DNA of 64,000 nt from RUG11894 sp964344335 (GTDB taxonomy: Bacteria; Bacillota; Clostridia; Peptostreptococcales; Anaerovoracaceae), in assembly GCA_964344335.1 (NCBI GenBank), contig CAYFMW010000001.1, positions 65,464-129,463 of the forward strand. The letters are read 5' to 3'. The position numbers and the translations under genes are program-made. Numbering within the stretch: the stretch's first letter is position 1; each line of letters begins with the position of its first letter. Under the pieces are notes generated by a model. It did no database searches. It worked only from the letters and a program-made list of their open reading frames with translations, and had not been told where the DNA came from. This document shows positions 60,261-64,000 of this stretch, piece after piece.

Positions 60261-60383
60261 AACTTTTGTCTTTCCGGAACTATATTTGTTAAATTTGAAT
60301 TTCAATTTTATTTCGCGTGCATAAGCATCTTTATTTGTAGTACAATATTCTGGGTATATGTTTATTGTTACGGAGGAATTTCT

Positions 60384-62045
60384 ATGAACAAAGCAGCGGC
60401 AGCGAAAAAAATAGCGGCATTTCTGCTGGCTTTGTCGTTCGCCCTTACGACCACTCTCCTGAGTTCCTGCAAGTTTACGGAGACTGTTACAATCGACCAG
60501 CCCAAGCTCGGAGGGACTATCCCCAAGGTCGGGGAGATTGTCCACGGCTTTAAGGTCTCGGAGATTAGGGACTACGCTCAGCTCGGAGCGAAAGTCTGCC
60601 TTTTTAATCACGAAAAGACCGGCGCGCGCATCATATACATAGCCAACGACGACCCCAAGAAGGCCTGTGCGCTCAGCTTCAAAACCGCTCCCGCGGACGA
60701 TTCCGGCGCCTGCAATATTCTAAGGCATGCGCTGCTGCAGGGCTCCGAGCGCTTCGCCGACGGACCGGCTCTGCCCGAACTTGTGTCCGCCGACCTGGAC
60801 ATCAATTCTAACTCCTTCCTGCTTTCAAATGCGAGTTGTTACACGCTCTCCTCTCTTCTGGAAGATGTTCTGCTCGAATATGCCGAGCGGGGAATAGATG
60901 CCTGCTTTAAACCTGTCGTCTTCGATGAACCCGGCGTCTTGGACGCAGCCAAGCGCGCCGCGCTCGAGGATATCGCCAAAGCGAGCGGATTCAGCAATTG
61001 CGCCTACCGCGAAGGACTTAAACTCGCCTTTAAAGGCGCGCCCTTCTCCTACGACTGCATGGGAACGCAGGACGGGGTGGAGGCTGCGACACTCCGCAAA
61101 CTCGAGACTTTCTACAATAAATATTACCGAGCTTCCAACTGCCTCGGCATGCTCTACGGCAATTTCGAAGACTACACGAAATTCCTGGCCCTGGCGGATT
61201 CATATTTTGTAAATTTCGACGACTTGCGCGAGCCGGAGCTTACGAATTACGAGGCGCTCAACACCACGTTCGTGTGGCAGATCGAGTGCCCGGCGCCCGA
61301 TTGGGAGATACTGCCGCCTAAGGGGCAGGAGCCGCCGCAAGAGGAGCCCCAAGCGGATGCCGCGCAGGACGGCGCGCAGGTGGCTCAAGAAAGTACGGAA
61401 GCCCCTGCCGAAGATATTGCGGACGAGCCGGAGATTCCCGCGGCGAACAGCTGCGTGTTCTACGCCATACTGCTGGGCAATATGACGGATACCGAAATGG
61501 GCGTTTGGGATATGCTCAACTTCGTGGTGAGCGATGAATCCGCCCCCATAATGAAGAATCTTGCCAAAGCATTCCCGCGCGAGGATTTTCCGGACACGAA
61601 ATTCAGCTGCAAGGTGGAGCTTTCGGGCCCGGAGCCCGCATTGATAGTCTTTGCGCAGAGATTGCCGGAGGATGGAGCCAAGTTGCTGCGAGAGGCCGTG
61701 GATGCGGGCTGCGCAAGCATAGCGGAAGGCGAAATCCGCGGATACATAGGATACAATATTCAGCTGCGCGCGCTCAACGCCGGCAGCTTCGTAAGCAAAT
61801 GGGGCAATGTGGACACCGACAAGCTCTGTCTCACCTTGGTAAGCAAGTCCGCGGAGAGCGGAAATCCCCTCTACTTTATAGACTACACAAAGGCGCTGGC
61901 CTTTATCGGAGATTGGAATACGAAGGGCACATTCGCCAAGATCTTTAAGAGCTACACCGCAGACAACAAGCGCAAGCTGCTGCTAACGGTGAATCCGCTG
62001 ATTGAAGAAGAGCCTGCACCGGAAGAAGCCCCGGAGAGTCCCTGA
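60384..62045 (+). CDS. M16C-like lipoprotein with a degenerate zinc motif
   Basis: A 553-aa lipoprotein: LLSSC lipobox with Cys29. The next 250 residues resemble the start of M16C (PreP/presequence) peptidases: GFKVSEIRDYAQLGAKVCLF, HEKTGARIIYIANDDPKKA, then FKTAPADDSGACNILRH. In active enzymes the last block is a HxxEH zinc site. Here it is Asn111-Ile-Leu-Arg114-His115, so the first His and the Glu are lost. A Pro/Glu/Ala-rich linker (about 310-355) separates two halves, where M16 proteins also have a hinge. It probably binds peptides or acts structurally and is unlikely to be a zinc protease. CGGAGG precedes the ATG. Confidence 0.75.
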   Translation: MNKAAAAKKIAAFLLALSFALTTTLLSSCKFTETVTIDQPKLGGTIPKVGEIVHGFKVSEIRDYAQLGAKVCLFNHEKTGARIIYIANDDPKKACALSFKTAPADDSGACNILRHALLQGSERFADGPALPELVSADLDINSNSFLLSNASCYTLSSLLEDVLLEYAERGIDACFKPVVFDEPGVLDAAKRAALEDIAKASGFSNCAYREGLKLAFKGAPFSYDCMGTQDGVEAATLRKLETFYNKYYRASNCLGMLYGNFEDYTKFLALADSYFVNFDDLREPELTNYEALNTTFVWQIECPAPDWEILPPKGQEPPQEEPQADAAQDGAQVAQESTEAPAEDIADEPEIPAANSCVFYAILLGNMTDTEMGVWDMLNFVVSDESAPIMKNLAKAFPREDFPDTKFSCKVELSGPEPALIVFAQRLPEDGAKLLREAVDAGCASIAEGEIRGYIGYNIQLRALNAGSFVSKWGNVDTDKLCLTLVSKSAESGNPLYFIDYTKALAFIGDWNTKGTFAKIFKSYTADNKRKLLLTVNPLIEEEPAPEEAPESP

Positions 62046-62105
62046 ATTTAAAATAAATATTTCGAGGCGCCAATCAGACGCATAAACTTAACGCCGACGA
62101 CTCTG

Positions 62106-62216
62106 ATGAGGACGGATGTCAAGGAGACCGAGACCGGCACGCTCAAGCTAAGCGTTCCCAAGAAGGAGTTGCAGAAGGAAGTTGAAGCTCCCAAGTACAT
62201 AGAGATAGAAGGCTAA
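62106..62216 (+). pseudogene. Remnant of an Hsp20-like small heat shock protein gene
   Basis: Thirty-six codons from ATG 62106: MRTDVKETE, then GTLKLSVPKKELQKEVEAP and KYIEIEG. The first piece resembles the start of clostridial Hsp20 alpha-crystallin domains and the second their end (the GVLxLxxPKK block and a final IEI). About 70-90 residues between are missing without loss of frame. The reading frame also stays open before the ATG for a few codons. The rest of 62046-62348 holds no gene. Confidence 0.5.
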
Positions 62217-62348
62217 GGCCAAGAAGTACAATAAATTTCAGGACCGTATTACCCATTAAACATAAATAAGACGCGCCCTCAGGCTGTATGCCCGCGGGCG
62301 CGCTTATATTGTCGTGTAATTTGCGGCGGTTTATTGTACAATGTTTAT

Positions 62349-63470
62349 ATGGAAAAGCTCGAGAAAAAGAAGAACAATGCAATAGAGTTTTATCGCTTTC
62401 TGTTTTCCTGCATCATATTCGTGCTACATTCGAGGCAGTACGGAGGATTCGGCAACGAGCCGGGACATTTCGGTGGCGGATATTTAGCCGTGGAATTTTT
62501 CCTGATTGTAAGCGGCATGCTCGCCGCAAAGGGGATTGAGGCGAGAACGAAAGCTGCATGGGTTAAGGAAGCTTCGAAAGATTTGCAGAACTCCGAGGAC
62601 TCGCATGAGTCGTTGCTTAAAAGGCTTTGCAGATCCGCGCCCGTACGCGCATTTGTCGGACTGTTCCGCGACCTGTATTCCCGCTATCTGCGGCTTTATC
62701 CGGATTACATTCTGTCCATTTTGCTGCTGATGGTCGTGCGCCGCGCGCTTGCGCCCGGCTTTTGCCCGGTTTTTTCGTTTAAGGAAGGCCTGGCGGATGT
62801 GCTGGCCATTCAAATCTTCGGGCGCAGCTACATGATAAACGGCCAGCTATGGTTTGTTAGCGGGCTCATCTGGGCCTCGCTTCTGGCGAATTTCTTTTAC
62901 AGACTGAACGCAAAAATCTACTCTTATATAATAGCGCCGCTTTTCTTCGCAGGCTTTTCGCTGGCAAGTTGGTTAAATTTCGGGACCGTAGATCTGACCA
63001 GAAGCGAGCTGATGTTCCCCTGGGCCTTTGCACGCTGCTTCGCGATGCTGGGACTGGGGATGACGCTTTCGCAGCTGGATTTCAGTTTGCTCAAGGAGGA
63101 AACGCTGAAGGCGAAACTCCTCGGGTTGCTGGAACTTCCGGTTCTGGCAGGCGCGATAGCCATAATGCAGCTGACGCGGCACAGCTTTTGGGACTATGTA
63201 TGCATAGTGCTCCTGGCGCTCCTTACTATCTGCGCGTTTTCCGGTGCGGGCCTGCTTTCGCGCGTCCTTGACAATCGCTTTTCCGGCGCGCTCGGTGCGA
63301 TCAGCTACAGCATGTATCTTCACCAGTATACTTTTCAGGTGAGCGCCCAGGTGCTTTTCCCCGGCAGGGATTTTAGCGCGGTGGTGCTCATATCCCTTGC
63401 GGTGCTCATTGTATTCTCAGCAATTTTGGAATTCACAAAGTGGCCCTTCGCCTTCGGACGCTCGAAATAG
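62349..63470 (+). CDS. Acyltransferase family 3 (OafA/YrhL-like) membrane protein
   Basis: A 373-aa polytopic protein with about ten membrane helices that would O-acetylate a surface polysaccharide or lipid-linked sugar. NAIEFYRFLFSCIIFVLHSR is the family start, with the His of the FLRxxxxxxVxxxH pattern at the end. A central basic stretch (RSAPVRAFVGLFRDLYSRYL) precedes YPDYILSILLLMVVRR. The C-terminus has ISYSMYLHQYTFQV, another family block. The ATG at 62349 is more likely than an in-frame codon at 62334. Confidence 0.88.
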   Translation: MEKLEKKKNNAIEFYRFLFSCIIFVLHSRQYGGFGNEPGHFGGGYLAVEFFLIVSGMLAAKGIEARTKAAWVKEASKDLQNSEDSHESLLKRLCRSAPVRAFVGLFRDLYSRYLRLYPDYILSILLLMVVRRALAPGFCPVFSFKEGLADVLAIQIFGRSYMINGQLWFVSGLIWASLLANFFYRLNAKIYSYIIAPLFFAGFSLASWLNFGTVDLTRSELMFPWAFARCFAMLGLGMTLSQLDFSLLKEETLKAKLLGLLELPVLAGAIAIMQLTRHSFWDYVCIVLLALLTICAFSGAGLLSRVLDNRFSGALGAISYSMYLHQYTFQVSAQVLFPGRDFSAVVLISLAVLIVFSAILEFTKWPFAFGRSK

Positions 63471-63479
63471 CAAAGGTAT

Positions 63480-63614
63480 CTACTTGTATTCCACTATTTT
63501 TAGGGTTTTCCCTGTCTCCATGCGGGCGATGACCGGTTGGCTCGCGCCACTCAATTGTTCCAATTCCTTTTGAGTAATCCCTTTGTTGCGCCTCGCCTGT
63601 ATAAGTTCGCTCAT
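63480..63614 (-). pseudogene. Remnant of an XRE/HigA-type antitoxin gene with internal deletion
   Basis: A 44-codon minus-strand frame: MSELIQARRNKGITQKELEQ, then LSGASQPVIARMETGKTLKI and VEYK. The first 34 residues are a typical helix-turn-helix start (LIxARxxKGxTQxxLExLSGxxQPVIARxExG). The last ten match the end of such proteins, where LGKTLKIV is common. The middle (about 25 residues) is missing in frame. The joint reads GKT, a tripeptide common at both places, which suggests deletion between short direct repeats. No toxin gene is adjacent. Confidence 0.6.
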
Positions 63615-63962
63615 CAAAGCCACGCACTAAAATATGAAACACCCGGATTTTATGCATGCCCATCAAAGCTTGAAATCGCAAGGCTTATTGTGCGATTTCG
63701 GAAAAAGCGGCAAGAATCCTCGAATTTCATCGGAAAAAGCGGCGAAGCACTGTAATATGCACATTTCAGCCATATTACAGTTCATTTACAAGCGACTCAA
63801 TTCGCTTGCAAGACCCCGAAGGCCTGTTATAATCCAAGAAGTTGAAGGTTACATATGTACATTGCATGCAAAATCTTCAACCCGAAAGCCGCCCCGAAGG
63901 GGGCAGGGCGGTAAACGGAAAAAATCTTCCCCCGTAGAAATTCTTTTAAGGAGGAATTAAGA
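63615..63962. other. Gene-free region before the last partial gene
   Basis: I see no supported gene in these 350 bp. An imperfect GC-rich inverted repeat lies near 63887-63911 (CCGCCCC...GGGCGG). AAGGAGG at 63948-63954 is the ribosome binding site of the gene that begins at 63963. Confidence 0.5.
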
Positions 63963-64000
63963 ATGAAGAAAGTATTATCTTTTGCTCTCGTTCTTGCTTT
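63963..64000 (+). CDS. Start of a secreted or membrane protein, cut by the window end
   Basis: Twelve codons are visible (MKKVLSFALVLA and on), a typical signal peptide start, with AAGGAGG 8 nt before the ATG. Nothing can be said about function. Confidence 0.7.
   Translation, partial: MKKVLSFALVLA

Noticed and set aside
1..64000. CRISPR arrays, rRNA genes, tRNA genes, insertion sequences
   Set aside because: I saw no regularly spaced repeats, no rRNA or tRNA sequence and no transposase gene on reading both strands. A short tRNA could have been missed by eye.

Overview
The window looks like a piece of a draft genome from an anaerobic, amino-acid-fermenting member of the Clostridia, roughly half G+C. 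This rests on the gene content: B12-dependent glutamate mutase, ferredoxin-dependent 2-oxoacid oxidoreductase, butyrate kinase, CarD, mini-RNase III, a RadA/YacL/CysS housekeeping string, AGGAGG ribosome binding sites and TTGACA-N17-TATAAT promoters. A closer placement (for example Anaerovoracaceae / Family XIII) is inference. Three runs of exactly 100 N mark scaffold gaps, each inside a gene.

Layout. 0-3.7 kb: rubredoxin-like end of a gene, asnS, an EF-G paralogue. 3.8-11.7 kb: an AEC transporter, citC, and the methylaspartate operon glmS-mutL-glmE-mal (minus strand) with a divergent GntR-type regulator. 12-15 kb: degraded genes, a peroxiredoxin, a lipoprotein and a transglutaminase-like protein. 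15.3-18.3 kb: an orphan carrier protein/MBOAT/SGNH-like surface-acylation cassette. 18.3-21.2 kb: truncated and chimeric gene remnants around an intact Nudix gene and a lipoprotein gene. 21.4-29.1 kb: CofE-like gene, P-loop ATPase, four-subunit 2-oxoacid oxidoreductase, ilvE, ptb, buk. 29.2-33.2 kb (minus): two-subunit Fe-S hydro-lyase and citF-citE-citD. 33.4-48.7 kb: P-loop protein, radA, a two-component system, carD, PIN-TRAM protein, ispDF, proS, cyclophilin, cysS, mrnC, MFS, thyA, rlmB, dfrA. 48.7-52.6 kb (minus): metF, methionine synthase activation protein, metH. 52.8-53.9 kb: rplM-rpsI with a strong promoter and structured leader. 54.0-54.8 kb: two tandem small genes with in-frame UGA, read here as selenoproteins. 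55-64 kb: lipoprotein, SLC45-like MFS, GDPD, gamma-glutamyltransferase, M16-like lipoprotein with a degenerate metal motif, acyltransferase 3, two more remnants, and the start of a secreted protein.

How the genes fit together. GlmS/GlmE with MutL, then Mal, the two-subunit hydro-lyase (as mesaconase) and the CitDEF complex (as citramalate lyase, activated by CitC) would take glutamate through 3-methylaspartate, mesaconate and citramalate to acetate and pyruvate. IlvE, the Vor-type oxidoreductase, Ptb and Buk would take branched-chain amino acids to branched-chain acyl-CoA, acyl phosphate and ATP. MetF/MetH and ThyA/DfrA serve one-carbon metabolism.

The most interesting signal is the tandem pair at 53998-54788. 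Both genes keep a CxxU-GG motif, coding potential on both sides of the UGA and a matching hairpin 27-28 nt after the UGA. Ordinary gene calling would cut both short.
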